Origin: an uncultured bacterium
GTDB lineage: Bacteria > Krumholzibacteriota > Krumholzibacteriia > LZORAL124-64-63
Direction: 5' to 3'
DNA length: 64,000 nt
Assembly: GCA_903912525.1 (NCBI GenBank)
Contig: CAIWHK010000040.1
Span: 62,001 to 126,000, forward strand
The translations under genes and the position numbers were made by a program. Numbering within the stretch: the first letter of the stretch is position 1; each line of letters begins with the position of its first letter. Of this stretch, positions 34,391 to 42,946 are shown piece after piece. The notes beneath the pieces were generated by a model. It made no database searches. It was not told the DNA's origin and saw only the letters and a program-made list of their open reading frames with translations.

Positions 34391-34408
34391 AGTCGCGCCG
34401 GCGCAAGT
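34391..34408. repeat. dispersed palindrome family, copy 9
   Basis: AGTCGCGCCGGCGCAAGT, identical over these 18 bp to copy 5 at 10546 and followed by GAT in both places. The shared left-arm changes suggest a common source copy or duplication. Confidence 0.8.
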
Positions 34409-34543
34409 GATCCAGCGCCAAAAAATCACACCGCGCTCGCACGCCCAAGCCCACCCCGACTGAAACCGCCTCTCACCCTCATGATCCTGATTTAGCCCCT
34501 TCAACGGTGTGGATTTCTCCGGTATGCTGCGCGCGCGGCCCGC

Positions 34544-34561
34544 AACTGCGCCGGCACACAC
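34544..34561. repeat. dispersed palindrome family, copy 10 (degenerate)
   Basis: AACTGCGCCGGCACACAC: only the centre and parts of the arms remain. It lies 30 bp before the acyl-CoA synthetase ATG. Nothing else was recognised in the gap 34007-34590 besides the synthetase ribosome binding site. Confidence 0.45.
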
Positions 34562-34590
34562 GCTTTCAGCGCCCCCGGAGGAGAACCCGC

Positions 34591-36522
34591 ATGCGCTACC
34601 AGGACGTCCACGAACTCTCGGTCTCGAACCCCCGCTTCTTCTGGCGCCAGAAGATGAACCTGATCAAGTGGTTCGAGGAGCCGAAGGAGGTCCTCACGCG
34701 GGGGCCCAACGGGCTCTACAAGTGGTTCGAAGGCGGCGTCCTGAATACGTGCTACCTGGCGCTCGACTACCACGTCGACCACGGCCGCGGCCGGCAGGTG
34801 GCGCTGTACTACGATTCGGCCTCGGCGCACCTCAAGCGCAGCTACACCTACCGCGAGCTGCGCGATGAAGTCGCCAAGTTCGCCGGGGTGCTGCGCGCGC
34901 AAGGCGTCGAGAAGGGCGATCGCGTCATCATCTACATGCCGATGGTGGCCGAAGCCGTCATCTCGATGCTGGCCTGCGCGCGGCTGGGCGCGGTGCATTC
35001 GGTGGTGTTCGGCGGGTTCGCGCCGCACGAGCTGGCCGTGCGCATCGATGATGCGCGGCCCAAGCTGCTGATCACCGCCAGCTGCGGACTCGAGTTCAAC
35101 CGCGTCATCGAGTACAAGCCGCTGGTCGATGCCGCGCTTGAGGAAGCACAGTTCCCCCCAGGCAAGGTCATCGTGTTCCCGCGACCGCAGGTGGCGGCAA
35201 CGATGGTCGAGGGCCGCGACCTCGATTGGCACGAGCTGATGCACCACGCGGAGCCTGTCGACTGCGTGCCGGTGCAGTCATCGGACCCGCTCTACATCCT
35301 CTACACCTCGGGCACCACCGGGAAACCGAAGGGCGTCGTGCGTGACAACGGCGGGCACGCCGTGGCGCTGAAGTACTCGATGAAGACCGTGTACAACACG
35401 AACCCGGGCGAGGTGTTCTGGGCAGCGTCCGACGTGGGTTGGGTCGTGGGGCATTCGTATATCGTGTATGGGCCGCTGATCCACGGCTGCACGACGGTGC
35501 TGTTCGAAGGGAAGCCCGTGCGCACGCCCGATGCGGGCGCGTTCTGGCGCGTCATCCAGGACTACGGGGTGGCCACGTTCTTCACGGCGCCGACGGCGTT
35601 CCGCGCCATCAAGAAGGAAGACCCCGACGCGCACCTGCGCCGCCTCTACGACATCTCCACGCTGCGCACGCTGTACCTGGCGGGCGAGCGCCTGGACCCG
35701 CCCACGCACGAGTGGCTCAACCAGGTGCTCGACGTGCCCATCGTCGACCACTGGTGGCAGACCGAGACGGGCTGGCCCATCGTCGCCAATCCGATGGGCC
35801 TGGACCCGCATCGCGTGAAGGTCGGCTCGGCCACGTTCGCGGTGCCGGGGTTCAAGGTCGAGGTGCTCGACGACAACGGCGCGCCGGTGGCCGCCAATGA
35901 GACCGGGAACATCTGCCTGAAGCTGCCGCTGCCGCCCGGCTGCCTGCCCACGCTGTGGAACGACGAGCAGGGCTTCCGCGACAGCTACCTCAAGTCGTTC
36001 GAGGGCTACTACCACACCGCCGACGGCGGCTACCTGGACGAGGACGGCTACCTGTTCGTGATGGGCCGCACCGATGATGTGATCAACGTCGCGGGCCACC
36101 GGCTGTCGACGGGCGAGATGGAAGAACTGATCGGCGCGCACGCCGCAGTGGCCGAGTGCGCCGTGGTCGGCATCGACGACGAATTGAAGGGGCAGGTGCC
36201 CATCGGCCTGGTGGTGCTGAAGGACGGCGTGAACCTGGACGAGGCGGCCATCGAGGCCGAGCTGGTCGATGTGATCCGCAACGAGATCGGCGCCGTGGCA
36301 GCGTTCCGCAAGGCCATCGTGGTGCCGCGGCTGCCCAAGACGCGCTCGGGCAAGATCCTGCGCAAGACCATCCGGAAGCTGGCGGTCGAGGAGCAGATCG
36401 TGGTGCCGCCGACCATCGACGACCCCATGATCATCGTCGAGATCCGCACCGCGCTGCGCAAGCACCGCGTGGGGCAGTACGCGCGCCTGCCGCTGGGCGA
36501 CGACGACGCCGAAGGGATGTAG
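34591..36522 (+). CDS. propionyl-CoA/acetyl-CoA synthetase family protein
   Basis: A 643-residue adenylating acyl-CoA synthetase of the PrpE/ACSS3 type. Landmarks: 'YILYTSGTTGKPKGVV' (ATP loop), 'WWQTETGWPI', 'YHTADGGYLDEDGYLFVMGRTDDVINVAGHRLSTGEMEE', and 'LPKTRSGKILRKTIRK' with the C-terminal catalytic Lys. It activates acetate, propionate or another short acid to the CoA ester. GGAGGAG is 8 nt before the ATG at 34591. It is a stand-alone gene preceded by four palindromic repeat copies. Confidence 0.92.
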   Translation: MRYQDVHELSVSNPRFFWRQKMNLIKWFEEPKEVLTRGPNGLYKWFEGGVLNTCYLALDYHVDHGRGRQVALYYDSASAHLKRSYTYRELRDEVAKFAGVLRAQGVEKGDRVIIYMPMVAEAVISMLACARLGAVHSVVFGGFAPHELAVRIDDARPKLLITASCGLEFNRVIEYKPLVDAALEEAQFPPGKVIVFPRPQVAATMVEGRDLDWHELMHHAEPVDCVPVQSSDPLYILYTSGTTGKPKGVVRDNGGHAVALKYSMKTVYNTNPGEVFWAASDVGWVVGHSYIVYGPLIHGCTTVLFEGKPVRTPDAGAFWRVIQDYGVATFFTAPTAFRAIKKEDPDAHLRRLYDISTLRTLYLAGERLDPPTHEWLNQVLDVPIVDHWWQTETGWPIVANPMGLDPHRVKVGSATFAVPGFKVEVLDDNGAPVAANETGNICLKLPLPPGCLPTLWNDEQGFRDSYLKSFEGYYHTADGGYLDEDGYLFVMGRTDDVINVAGHRLSTGEMEELIGAHAAVAECAVVGIDDELKGQVPIGLVVLKDGVNLDEAAIEAELVDVIRNEIGAVAAFRKAIVVPRLPKTRSGKILRKTIRKLAVEEQIVVPPTIDDPMIIVEIRTALRKHRVGQYARLPLGDDDAEGM

Positions 36523-36537
36523 GGCGGCGCAGGTCGG

Positions 36538-38097
36538 CTACGACGACGACGGGGCGGCCAGCCGCGCGAGACCTTCGCGCGCCGCTTCGCGGCACGCCTC
36601 GGGCCAGACGGGGATCATGCCCCAGCGCTTCTCGGCGACGATCGCGCGCAGGATCTGTTCGGCGCCCGACACCGGCAGCTCGGCCAGCCAGGTGATGGCG
36701 TCAGGCACCCACGGCAGCGACAGTTCGTCGTCGGCCAGCCGCGTGATGACGCCGCGGATGTGCCGGCCGGCCAGGTCGGCCAGCTGCGGATCCAGGTGCG
36801 TCGAGACGCCCTGGTCCAGCATCGCCTGGTACAGGCGCACGTCGGCGCGATCGTACTCTCCCGACATCGCCAGCAACAGCGTGACCAGCGGGTGGGGTTC
36901 CTGCTCGGCCAGGCGAACCACCAGGCGCTTGGCGAACGTGCCGCTCAGCGACGAGCGCAGGATCAACCGGTAGACCGGGTACAGCACGGGCGCGGGGGCG
37001 TCGAGGATGTCGGCCGACACCACATGCGCGCGCAGCGTCGGCAGCGCCTCAAGCCGCACCAGCAGGTCCAGCCGCTCGCCGGTCAGCACGTCCGACACCT
37101 CGGTCAGAAGCTGCACGCGGGCGTCCGGGTCGTCCCACGTCATGCCGGCCAGCAGGTCGTCGACCAGCAGGGGCCAGGCGGCCTCCCGGTGGATCGGGTC
37201 GAGCAGGCCTTCCCATGTACTCAGCCACAGCCAGCCGAGACGATCATGATGATGTTCGCCGATCGGCTCGAGCAGCGCGCGCGCGCGCTGCGCCGTGCGC
37301 CCGTTCCAGCCGGTGCGGAAGATCGTCCGCAGCGCATCGCGCGCCACCAGCAGGTCGCGTTCGGTGCAGCCGGCGTCGGCGATCAGCTCGCGCGTCATGC
37401 GCACGACCTCGGCCTCGAACTCGGGACGCTCCTCGTTCGCCAGGAGGCGTGTGCAGGCCGCCAGGCGGTCGGTGTTGGTCAGCGTGAACGTCAGCGGCGC
37501 GCGCGGCGCGGCCGGGCCGGATGCCACCGGCGGGGCGACGGGCTCGGGCGCTGCGGCGACCGGCGCGGGCGTGGGCTCGGACGTGGGCGAGACACCCGCG
37601 ACCGGACCCTGCCGACGCGCCTGCATCCGCGACAGTGCGCGCACCGAGGCGGGCAGCACCGCGGCCTCGAGCGCGCGGCGGGCCCGCGAGGCGCCACGGC
37701 CAGTGTCCAGCTTGCGCAGCGTGTTCAGGGCTGCTTCGAGGTCCGTGGCCGTCGCCACGACATCGATCTCCAGCCGCCCTACTTCCAGCGGCGCCAGCAG
37801 TCCGTGCAGGCGGACGGCCTCACGCGTTTCGGCAGGCACGAAGGCGCCGTCCAGGCACAGGCCGGGCTGGTCGACGTCGAAGGCGATCGTCGGACGCTCT
37901 TCCGCGGCCGACGCCAGGGCGCGCTGCACGGCGGCAGCGGCCTGCGCATGCTTTTCGTGCCCCTGCGGATAGTAGGTGACGACGGCCAGTTGGCGGTCCA
38001 GCGCCTCGAGCAGCGCCTGTTGTCCGGGCGCCAACGGGGCGGCCGGGGCCTGGGTGCCACTGCGGCCGGTCAGCGGATTATTGGCAAACGAAGACAC
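36538..38097 (-). CDS. large helical hypothetical protein
   Basis: A 519-residue cytoplasmic protein with a GTG start and AGGAGGG upstream. Residues about 20-150 are a first domain ('LLEALDRQLAVVTYYPQGHEKHAQAAAAV'), followed by a Pro/Ala-rich linker (about 165-205), then an alpha-solenoid of HEAT-like character to the end. The N-terminal region resembles segments I associate with HEAT-repeat proteins carrying two-component or signalling inputs, but I cannot place it in a family. Convergent with the CoA synthetase, 15 bp apart. Confidence 0.7.
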   Translation of the reverse strand: MSSFANNPLTGRSGTQAPAAPLAPGQQALLEALDRQLAVVTYYPQGHEKHAQAAAAVQRALASAAEERPTIAFDVDQPGLCLDGAFVPAETREAVRLHGLLAPLEVGRLEIDVVATATDLEAALNTLRKLDTGRGASRARRALEAAVLPASVRALSRMQARRQGPVAGVSPTSEPTPAPVAAAPEPVAPPVASGPAAPRAPLTFTLTNTDRLAACTRLLANEERPEFEAEVVRMTRELIADAGCTERDLLVARDALRTIFRTGWNGRTAQRARALLEPIGEHHHDRLGWLWLSTWEGLLDPIHREAAWPLLVDDLLAGMTWDDPDARVQLLTEVSDVLTGERLDLLVRLEALPTLRAHVVSADILDAPAPVLYPVYRLILRSSLSGTFAKRLVVRLAEQEPHPLVTLLLAMSGEYDRADVRLYQAMLDQGVSTHLDPQLADLAGRHIRGVITRLADDELSLPWVPDAITWLAELPVSGAEQILRAIVAEKRWGMIPVWPEACREAAREGLARLAAPSSS

Positions 38098-38276
38098 GTA
38101 CGCCCTCCTGGGAAAGACCCGTCACGATATCGGCAGGCGGCGAGCGCTTTTGACAAAAAATCGCAAGCTGGTGACAGGAAACCCGTAAGCCCGTCCGGCG
38201 TATGCCTCTGGACCGCCACGACCGGACCGCCTACCATTTGGGCGAGGTTCCGGCCGGGGGTGGCCGGAGCCGGCAC

Positions 38277-38678
38277 ATGAGGGAGCCCGCGGTGGTCGAC
38301 AACGACGACAACGACGACAAACGGCGCCGCGACCTGCCCGAGCCGCCCGACCTGGCCCGCGTCCACGAGCTGCGCCACCGCCTGCGCGCCGACCGCCGCG
38401 AGCGGGCCGGCCAGCCGCCCGCGTTCCCTCTGGCGGGGGCGCCGACGGAAGAGGAGGCGGGCCGTCGCGTCCGCGACATCGGGGCCTACACCATCATCCC
38501 GATGATGATGTTCGTGGGCCCGGCCATCGGCTACCTGCTCGGGGTCGGGGTCGAGCGCGTGCTCGGCGGCAAGCCGTGGGTGTCGCTGGCGGGTATCCTG
38601 TGGGGCCTGTTCGCGGCCTTCCGGCAGATCTACCTGATGCTCAAGCGCCGCGGCGAGAAGCCGCGCGACCGTTTCTAG
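38277..38678 (+). CDS. AtpZ/AtpI-like small membrane protein
   Basis: A 133-residue protein: a charged N-terminus with an Asp run, then two membrane helices ('AYTIIPMMMFVGPAIGYLLGVGVERVLG', 'WVSLAGILWGLFAAFRQIYLMLKR'). This matches the AtpZ/AtpI family, which sits before ATP synthase genes and may assist c-ring assembly or magnesium uptake. No atp genes follow here, so it is an orphan copy or mis-assigned. A GTG at 38292 with GGGAG upstream is an equally good start. Confidence 0.7.
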   Translation: MREPAVVDNDDNDDKRRRDLPEPPDLARVHELRHRLRADRRERAGQPPAFPLAGAPTEEEAGRRVRDIGAYTIIPMMMFVGPAIGYLLGVGVERVLGGKPWVSLAGILWGLFAAFRQIYLMLKRRGEKPRDRF

Positions 38679-38711
38679 GCACGTCGCCACCTGGCAGGAG
38701 GGGAATCGCCC

Positions 38712-39269
38712 ATGATCCGTCCGTTGTCCTTCACCGCCGCCGCGGTGCTCACGCTGGCGGTCCTGCTGCCGGCCGGCGCCCGCGCCGAGGCGGCGCCCAT
38801 CGATCCCACGCTCTTCGACGCCCGCGGCCGCGACCTCCGCTCGTTCACGAAGGAAATCGACATCGACGCCCCGGCCGCGCGCGCCTACGCGCTGTGGACC
38901 GACGCCGCGGCGTGGACGCAACTGATGGGCGGCGAGAGCCGCGCCAACTTCGACCTCGAGATCGGCGGCCGCTACGAGTGGCTGTTCAACGGCACGATCG
39001 GCAGCAACGGCTGCCAGGTGCTCAGCTACATCCCCGACCGCATGGTCAGCTTCACCTGGAACGCGCCGCCGGACCAGGCCACGCGCGAGCGGCGCACGTG
39101 GGTCGTCGTCGAGACGACCGAAACCGCGCCCGGTCGCACGCACCTGCGCCTGACGCACCTCGGCTTCGGGCAGGGCGCCGACTGGGACACCACGTTCACC
39201 TATTTCGAGAATGCCTGGGGGCGCGTGCTGCCGATGATGAAGCAGGCGCTCGAGGCCGCGGAGAACTAG
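38712..39269 (+). CDS. exported SRPBCC (AHSA1-like) protein
   Basis: A 185-residue protein with a signal peptide ('ALTLAVLLPAGARA') followed by a START-like domain: 'FTKEIDIDAPAARAYALWTDAAAWTQLMGG', 'FDLEIGGRYEWLFNGTIG', 'DRMVSFTWNAPPD', 'TWVVVETTETAPGRTHLRLTHLGF'. AHSA1-like proteins bind hydrophobic ligands or chaperone clients; export of one is less usual. AGGAGGGG precedes the ATG. It may be cotranscribed with the AtpZ-like gene (33-bp gap). Confidence 0.85.
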   Translation: MIRPLSFTAAAVLTLAVLLPAGARAEAAPIDPTLFDARGRDLRSFTKEIDIDAPAARAYALWTDAAAWTQLMGGESRANFDLEIGGRYEWLFNGTIGSNGCQVLSYIPDRMVSFTWNAPPDQATRERRTWVVVETTETAPGRTHLRLTHLGFGQGADWDTTFTYFENAWGRVLPMMKQALEAAEN

Positions 39270-39430
39270 CCGGGACACACCCGCAGGTCGGCGGCGCGCC
39301 GTCGGCGGATGGAATCAACGACCGATGAAGATGCGCCTGATGACCGCGCTGCTGCCGGCCGAGACGCTGGCCGCGATGGCCGACCTGAAAAAGCAGAAGT
39401 AATCCCGCCCCGCCACCGCCGGAAAAAACA

Positions 39431-39462
39431 GCGGGCCCGCACCATCACTGGCGCGGGCCCGC
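39431..39462 (-). terminator. intrinsic terminator of the Do-type protease gene
   Basis: GCGGGCCCGC at 39431 and again at 39453 form a 10-bp self-complementary stem with a 12-nt loop. On the minus strand it is followed by TGTTTTTTCC. It lies about 45 bp after the protease stop. Confidence 0.85.
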
Positions 39463-39506
39463 GACCCCAGGGAGACGACCGCCGGGGCCTGACTGATCAG
39501 GCGGCC

Positions 39507-41003
39507 CTAGCGCGGCACCGCCAGGAACACGTTCTGCTTCGCCTGCGGCTTGTACACCCGCATGAACACCGGCCGGTCGGGCGTGCGCGCCAGCGCGGCC
39601 TGGAATTCCTCGACCGTGGTGACCGGCTGGCCGTTGATCTGCACGATCACGTCGCCCTCGGCCAGCCCCTCGTTCGCCGCGCTGCTGGTCGCCTTGACGC
39701 CCGTCACCAGCACGCCGCGCACCTTCTCGGGCAGCTGCGCCATGGCGCGCATGCGGTCGGTCAGCGGGCGCACCGTGACGCCGGTCAGCGTGGCGTCGTC
39801 GTCGGTCTCCTTGCGGGCCGGCGCATTCGCGGCGACCTCGGCCTCCGGCAGGCGGCCCAGCTTGACGATGATGTCGCGCTCCTTGCCGTCGCGCAGCACC
39901 TGCACGCGCGCGGGGTGGCCGACGTCCGACAGGCTGATCAGGTTGCGCAGCGCGTTGGGCGTGTTGATGTCGCGCCCGTCGACGGCCAGGATGATGTCGC
40001 CTTCCTTGAGGCCCGCGGCCGCGGCCGGCGTGTCGTCGTTGACCTGCGCCACCAGCACGCCGCGCGGCTTGTTCATCCCGTAGTAGTCGGCCAGCGACTG
40101 GTCGACCTGCTGCGGCAGCACACCCAGGTAGGCGCGCTTGACCTCACCGTCGCTCTTGAGCGCGGTCACGACCTTCATCGCCATGTTCGACGGGATCGCG
40201 AACCCGATGCCCATGCTGCCGCCGCTGCGGCTGAGGATGGCCGAGTTCATGCCGACCAGCTTGCCCTCCATGTTCACGAGGGGGCCGCCGCTGTTGCCGG
40301 GGTTGATCGACGCGTCGGTCTGGATGAAGTCCGCGTAGTCGGTCAGGCCGATGTTGCGGCCCAGCGCGCTGACGATGCCCATCGTGATGGTCTGGCCCAC
40401 GCCGAACGGGTTGCCGATGGCCATCACCTGGTCGCCGATGCGCAGCACCGAACTGTCGGCCGTCTCGATCATGGGCAGGCCCCGGGCCTCGATCTTCAGC
40501 AGCGCCACGTCGGTCGGCGGGTCGGTGCCGATGACCTTGGCGTCGTACTCGCGCTCGCCCTCGAACGTGACGTGGATCTTGGTCGCGTTCTCGACGACAT
40601 GGTTGTTCGTCAGGATGTAGCCGTCGGACGAGATGACGATGCCCGAGCCCATCGACTTCTCGACCTGGTCCTGGCCGTCGCCCTGGCCCTGGCCGCCCTC
40701 GGGCGCGTTGAAGAAGCGGCGGAACGCCGGGTCGTCCATGAACGGGTGCTGGAAGGTCTCGACCGGCTTGTCCGTCTGGATGTTGCAGACCGCCGGCATG
40801 GTGCGCGCCGCCACATCGGCGTACGAACGGAGCTGGCCGGCGGGCGCCGCGGGGGCGCTTGTCGCGCTGCCGCCGCTGACGGCCGCGGCCGGAGCCGCCG
40901 TGGCCGTGGCGCCGCCGGGGGCGCCCTGCAGGGTCAGTCCGACCGCCAGGCCGATCGCCAGCAGGGCGACGGCCGCCAGGGGGGATCGCTTCAGGGTCTT
41001 CAT
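39507..41003 (-). CDS. Do/DegP-DegQ type periplasmic serine protease
   Basis: A 498-residue HtrA protease: signal peptide or anchor (about 8-30), trypsin domain with 'LTNNHVVENA' (His), 'DPPTDVALLKIE' (Asp) and 'NPGNSGGPLVN' (Ser), then two PDZ domains ('VAQVNDDTPAAAAGLKEGDIILAVDGRDI', 'VTGVKATSSAANEGLAEGDVIVQINGQPV'). Length and layout match DegP/DegQ. Function: periplasmic quality control. It is separate from the Deg-like protease at 4061 and much more canonical. A long Ala/Pro/Gly linker follows the signal. Confidence 0.95.
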   Translation of the reverse strand: MKTLKRSPLAAVALLAIGLAVGLTLQGAPGGATATAAPAAAVSGGSATSAPAAPAGQLRSYADVAARTMPAVCNIQTDKPVETFQHPFMDDPAFRRFFNAPEGGQGQGDGQDQVEKSMGSGIVISSDGYILTNNHVVENATKIHVTFEGEREYDAKVIGTDPPTDVALLKIEARGLPMIETADSSVLRIGDQVMAIGNPFGVGQTITMGIVSALGRNIGLTDYADFIQTDASINPGNSGGPLVNMEGKLVGMNSAILSRSGGSMGIGFAIPSNMAMKVVTALKSDGEVKRAYLGVLPQQVDQSLADYYGMNKPRGVLVAQVNDDTPAAAAGLKEGDIILAVDGRDINTPNALRNLISLSDVGHPARVQVLRDGKERDIIVKLGRLPEAEVAANAPARKETDDDATLTGVTVRPLTDRMRAMAQLPEKVRGVLVTGVKATSSAANEGLAEGDVIVQINGQPVTTVEEFQAALARTPDRPVFMRVYKPQAKQNVFLAVPR

Positions 41004-41145
41004 GGGGTTTGTCCTCGCAGCGGCCGGCGCCGGGCGCCCGCCTTGTCGTCAGGGGAAAAAGCGCGGCCGCGCCGCGCCGGTGATCTTCAGGTCCTCAAGA
41101 ATCCCTTGAACCGGACCGGCCCCCACAAGTTTCCAAAAAACGCAG

Positions 41146-41168
41146 CGGCCCGCCACCGGGGCGGGCCG
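41146..41168 (-). terminator. intrinsic terminator of the ferredoxin gene
   Basis: An 8-bp GC stem (CGGCCCGC with GCGGGCCG) and 7-nt loop, followed on the minus strand by CTGCGTTTTTTGG. It lies 55 bp after the ferredoxin stop. Confidence 0.8.
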
Positions 41169-41222
41169 TCGCCTGCGTCGAAAATGCGCGAGGGCCGGGC
41201 GCGGTTGCCGGGGGACCGCCGA

Positions 41223-41453
41223 TCAGCCGTCGTCGCCGATGGCCTCGACCGGGCACTCTTCCATGGCGTCCATGCACGACTGGTGCTCGTCGTCGTTTTC
41301 GGGCTGCTTGGAGACGAAAGTGTAGCCCTCGTCCTCGTTGCGCTGGAAGTTGTCCGGCGCCGTCTGGCGGCACAGGTCGCAATCGATGCAGTTGCTGTCG
41401 ACGTAGAACTGGCCATCGACGTTGCCGCCCACCTTGTCCGTATTGTCAGCCAT
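41223..41453 (-). CDS. ferredoxin (3Fe-4S/4Fe-4S type)
   Basis: A 76-residue acidic electron carrier. The N-terminal cluster motif is 'CIDCDLC' and the C-terminal part is 'CMDAMEECPVEAIG', with a Cys-Pro ending. This is the spacing of single-cluster bacterial ferredoxins with a degenerate second site. GGGAGG precedes the ATG. It lies alone with its own terminator; the redox partner is unknown. Confidence 0.9.
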   Translation of the reverse strand: MADNTDKVGGNVDGQFYVDSNCIDCDLCRQTAPDNFQRNEDEGYTFVSKQPENDDEHQSCMDAMEECPVEAIGDDG

Positions 41454-41589
41454 GGTCTTGCCTCCCCGGCTTTCAGTTGTCGCTGGTCACGCGCCCGCGC
41501 GAACCGGCCCCTGTCATCGGCTATTCAGGTCCCTAAATAAGCCAGAATTGCAGGACCGCCAAGCCCATTTTTCGGAGCCCGTCCCGCGG

Positions 41590-42126
41590 CTATTTCGTGC
41601 GGAACGGCTCGAAGGTCATGAAGTCGGCGTGGTGCACGATGTAAGCCTCGGTCGTCCGCTTGACCATGTCGCCCTCGCCCGCGTGGGCGGCGATGATATG
41701 GCACACCCGGGGGGGCACCCCGGCCTCCATGGCCAGCCCGACCCCGCTGAACGGGTGGCGCACATAGCGGCCCATCTCGCTCTGGCCGGACTTCCCGTCC
41801 TTGATCTCGTATTCCAGCAACTTGCCCACGTCCGCCAGGATGGCCCCGGCGATGGTCACGTCCAGGTCGACCGGCAGGTCGTCGCGGAAGAACTCGTTCA
41901 TCTTGATCGCCGCGTCCCGCGCCACGTGCACCACGCAGCGCTTGTGGGCCATGAAGCTGACCTTCAGGCCGGGCACCAGCAGGGTGAACGGGATGGTCTG
42001 GAGGTCCTGGGCCGTCAGCGGGCTGCGTTCGAGCGCCAGTTCCCAGGTGCGGGCGGTGGCTTCGCGCAGGGCTTCGTCCTGGATCCAGTCGAGTTCGGGC
42101 CACAGGTCACGCACAGCCTGGTTCAC
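41590..42126 (-). CDS. HD-domain-like phosphohydrolase with altered HD motif
   Basis: A 178-residue all-helical protein. It has 'HKRCVVHVARDAAIKM', then 'AGAILADVGKLLEYE' where HD proteins normally have 'HDVGK', then 'MGRYVRHPFSGVGLAMEAGVPPRVCHIIAAHAGEGD' and 'EAYIVHHADFM'. The replacement of the motif His by Ala removes one metal ligand, while the other His and Asp residues are kept. Catalysis may be altered. The start is taken at GTG 42126 because GGAG is about 9 nt upstream; another GTG at 42135 is too close to that site. Confidence 0.78.
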   Translation of the reverse strand: MNQAVRDLWPELDWIQDEALREATARTWELALERSPLTAQDLQTIPFTLLVPGLKVSFMAHKRCVVHVARDAAIKMNEFFRDDLPVDLDVTIAGAILADVGKLLEYEIKDGKSGQSEMGRYVRHPFSGVGLAMEAGVPPRVCHIIAAHAGEGDMVKRTTEAYIVHHADFMTFEPFRTK

Positions 42127-42491
42127 GGCGGGCACGCTCCGGGTTTGGGGGGTTCAGGGTCGCGGAATCGCCCCTATTGTCGGGCGCGTGCGCCGTTACG
42201 GCAAGCGATCCGTGCGTTAAGGCAGCGCACCCGGCCGTTCCCGGGGCGGCTTCTCGCAAAATGCCCGACCGGCGCGGCAGGACCTGCCGGGGGCTTCACG
42301 GCTTAGTGATGCCGTACCGTCCATTTCCACCGGGGTTTGGCGAGGCGGGCGGGGCGCGAAGGGACGGAAACGACCCATGGCACCCCGATTGCAGCCTCTG
42401 GACTGTCGCCAAGCTACGGACGGGCGACCGCGCGACGAAGGACCCGCAGCAACGGTCCGCCCCCAGCGGCGGCAGCCAGGAGAGCAACCAG
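42127..42491 (+). other. 365-bp gap with a GC-rich leader of the FN3 gene
   Basis: No supported gene. The leader (about 42385-42490) contains GCCAAGCTACGG, reminiscent of the 'GCAAAGCYACGG' element of GEMM (cyclic dinucleotide) riboswitches, but the other conserved parts (AAACC before it, GGGTTGCC after it) were not found. It could be another structured leader or chance. Confidence 0.3.
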
Positions 42492-42854
42492 ATGAAGCGT
42501 ATTCCGATCACTAAAGCCACTTTGGCCCTGGCCATCCTGACGACGGTTCTGTTGGCGATGCCGGCCGCAGCACAGACGACGGTCAACGTCGCGTACACGT
42601 GGACCGCCCCGACCACCGGTTCGACCGTGGCCACCTACGTCGTCGAGCAGAGCATCGACACGGGCGCCTGGGCGCAAGTCGCGACCACCTCGACCAACAG
42701 CTACACCCTGGCCGCAACCACCGGCCACTCGCACCGCATCCGCGTGGCGGGCGTCGATGCGACGAATCGTCAGGGCGTCTTCTCGCTTCCCAGCGACGCC
42801 TACGTGGCGGACGCCGGCGCGCCGGGCGCGCCAGGCAAACCGATCAGGTTCTAG
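42492..42854 (+). CDS. exported single fibronectin type III-like protein
   Basis: A 120-residue protein: signal peptide ('LALAILTTVLLAMPAAAQ'), then one FN3-like domain ('TTVNVAYTWTAPTTGSTVATYVVEQSIDTGAWAQVATTSTNSYTLAATTGHSHRIRVAGVDA'), ending with a Gly/Pro-rich stretch. It is probably a small periplasmic or surface binding protein. AGGAG lies about 11 nt before the ATG. A strong hairpin follows. Confidence 0.82.
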   Translation: MKRIPITKATLALAILTTVLLAMPAAAQTTVNVAYTWTAPTTGSTVATYVVEQSIDTGAWAQVATTSTNSYTLAATTGHSHRIRVAGVDATNRQGVFSLPSDAYVADAGAPGAPGKPIRF

Positions 42855-42882
42855 CGCGGGGCTGGGCCCCGGGCAAACAGCG

Positions 42883-42915
42883 AGCCGCCGGCCTCTCGCA
42901 TGCGGGCCGGCGGCT
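42883..42915 (+). terminator. intrinsic terminator of the FN3 gene
   Basis: An 11-bp perfect stem (AGCCGCCGGCC with GGCCGGCGGCT) around an 11-nt loop, followed by TCGTCTGTTTT, about 28 bp after the stop. Confidence 0.85.
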
Positions 42916-42946
42916 TCGTCTGTTTTCCGTCAGGGCCCGCGGGCAC

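Noticed and set aside
39325-39402. 25-codon ORF after the SRPBCC gene
   Set aside because: Too short, no ribosome binding site and no homology recognised; possibly a remnant, but nothing supports expression.
39309-41540. 743-codon plus-strand frame across the Do protease and ferredoxin genes
   Set aside because: The translation has no domain and crosses two terminators; the minus-strand genes are well supported.
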